The notes below the pieces were generated by a model, which saw only the letters and a list, made by a program, of their open reading frames with translations, ran no database searches and had not been told where the DNA came from. Source: an uncultured Lachnospiraceae bacterium (lineage in GTDB: Bacteria; Bacillota; Clostridia; Lachnospirales; Lachnospiraceae). Taken from it: a stretch of DNA of 5,770 bases. A program made the translations under genes and the position numbers. Positions 5,380 through 5,770 of the stretch are shown here, in pieces; the first letter of the stretch is position 1, and each line of letters begins with the position of its first letter. Location of the stretch: contig CACZNY010000186.1 in assembly GCA_902782655.1 (NCBI GenBank), forward strand, positions 1-5,770. Reading direction: 5' to 3'.

Positions 5380-5770
5380 TCACTGCTTTTTGGGAGCCTG
5401 CCTGACCGCGGCCTGCTGCTGCATCCTTGCGGCTCTTGTATGATTAAGCTCGGTCTCCAGCTGTACTATCCTCTTCTCCTTCTGGTTTATCTCGTCCCGC
5501 ATCTCCTTCATGGTGGCTTCAAGGGCTTCGTTTTTGCTCATCTCGGATACAAGGTTATGCTTTACGTCGTAGAGATCCTTGTCGCGTCTTTCCAGATCCT
5601 CATTGAGCTGCTCCACCTGTTCCCTGGTCTTGAAGTATTCATCAGCTATATTAAGCAGAACCAGGACATTCTGAGTATCGGCAGGAAGCCTCCTGTAGCT
5701 GTCCACCTTCCTGTATTCCTCCAGCCTGCTGTTTACAAAGGATGCCACCCTCTGCATGTATTCATCACTC
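5380..5770 (-). CDS. zapA: Cell division protein ZapA, start beyond the right edge
   Basis: There are 129 codons visible and the frame is still open at the right edge. The ATG at 5757 is internal, since upstream in-frame codons continue the ZapA pattern (SDEYMQRVASFVNSRL, compared with the usual ESEEYLQKVASYIN). Probably only the first 20-odd residues, holding the usual I-G-x-Y strand region, are missing. ZapA is a small cytoplasmic protein that binds and bundles FtsZ at midcell. The visible part shows the conserved VDSYRRLPADTQNVLVLLNIADEYFK block, then a long charged coiled coil (QLNEDLERRDKDLYDVKHNL onward) through which ZapA dimers and tetramers assemble, and finally a short Gln/Ala/Lys-rich tail. 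The long coil is typical of Clostridia ZapA. The gene converges on the U32 pair, the stop codons touching, and its terminator lies inside that neighbour. In related genomes zapA and the U32/DUF3656 gene are, to my knowledge, usually adjacent and co-oriented, so the orientation here is unusual. Confidence 0.88.
   Translation of the reverse strand, partial: SDEYMQRVASFVNSRLEEYRKVDSYRRLPADTQNVLVLLNIADEYFKTREQVEQLNEDLERRDKDLYDVKHNLVSEMSKNEALEATMKEMRDEINQKEKRIVQLETELNHTRAARMQQQAAVRQAPKKQ

Noticed and set aside
5755..5757. ATG at 5757 as the true zapA start
   Set aside because: The in-frame codons upstream to the window edge continue the conserved ZapA sequence, and the N-terminal strand of the family would be missing.

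Overview
The window looks like chromosomal core sequence from a Gram-positive anaerobe of the class Clostridia, most likely a Lachnospiraceae relative. This rests on the gene families: a Clostridia-type ZapA with a long coiled coil, a U32/DUF3656 RNA-hydroxylase-type protein next to zapA, a SEDS plus class B PBP pair, and an HxxxDG acyltransferase of a type I associate with Lachnospiraceae genomes. Codon use also fits, with many ATA (Ile) and AGG/AGA (Arg) codons in moderately GC-rich DNA. The genus cannot be named from the sequence alone.

Layout: (1) 1-404, minus strand: N-terminal part of a condensation/alcohol-acetyltransferase-like protein that runs off the left edge. (2) 473-1876, minus: a monofunctional class B penicillin-binding protein (transpeptidase). 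(3) 1873-3255, minus: a FtsW/RodA/SpoVE (SEDS) glycan polymerase with a TTG start, overlapping the PBP gene by 4 bases. (4) 3256-3365: a divergent intergenic region with a good minus-strand promoter and a weaker plus-strand candidate. (5) 3366-4661 and 4639-5379, plus: two overlapping reading frames that together make one U32/DUF3656 (RlhA-type) protein, split almost exactly at a domain boundary. (6) 5380-5770, minus: zapA, whose start lies beyond the right edge and whose stop codon directly abuts the stop of the plus-strand gene.

Functionally, most of the window concerns cell envelope and division. The SEDS protein polymerises lipid II into glycan and the co-translated PBP cross-links it, so the pair forms one peptidoglycan synthase. 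ZapA stabilises FtsZ filaments. The U32 pair is predicted to modify RNA (5-hydroxylation of a 23S rRNA or tRNA pyrimidine) rather than degrade protein. The role of the acyltransferase is unknown.

I found no mobile element, CRISPR array, RNA gene or clearly new multi-gene system. The points most worth a second look are the split of the U32 protein at its domain boundary with its own ribosome-binding site, and a clean intrinsic terminator for the zapA transcript lying inside the coding sequence of the opposing gene. Apart from the 110-base divergent region and a 68-base gap at 405-472, the window is essentially all coding.
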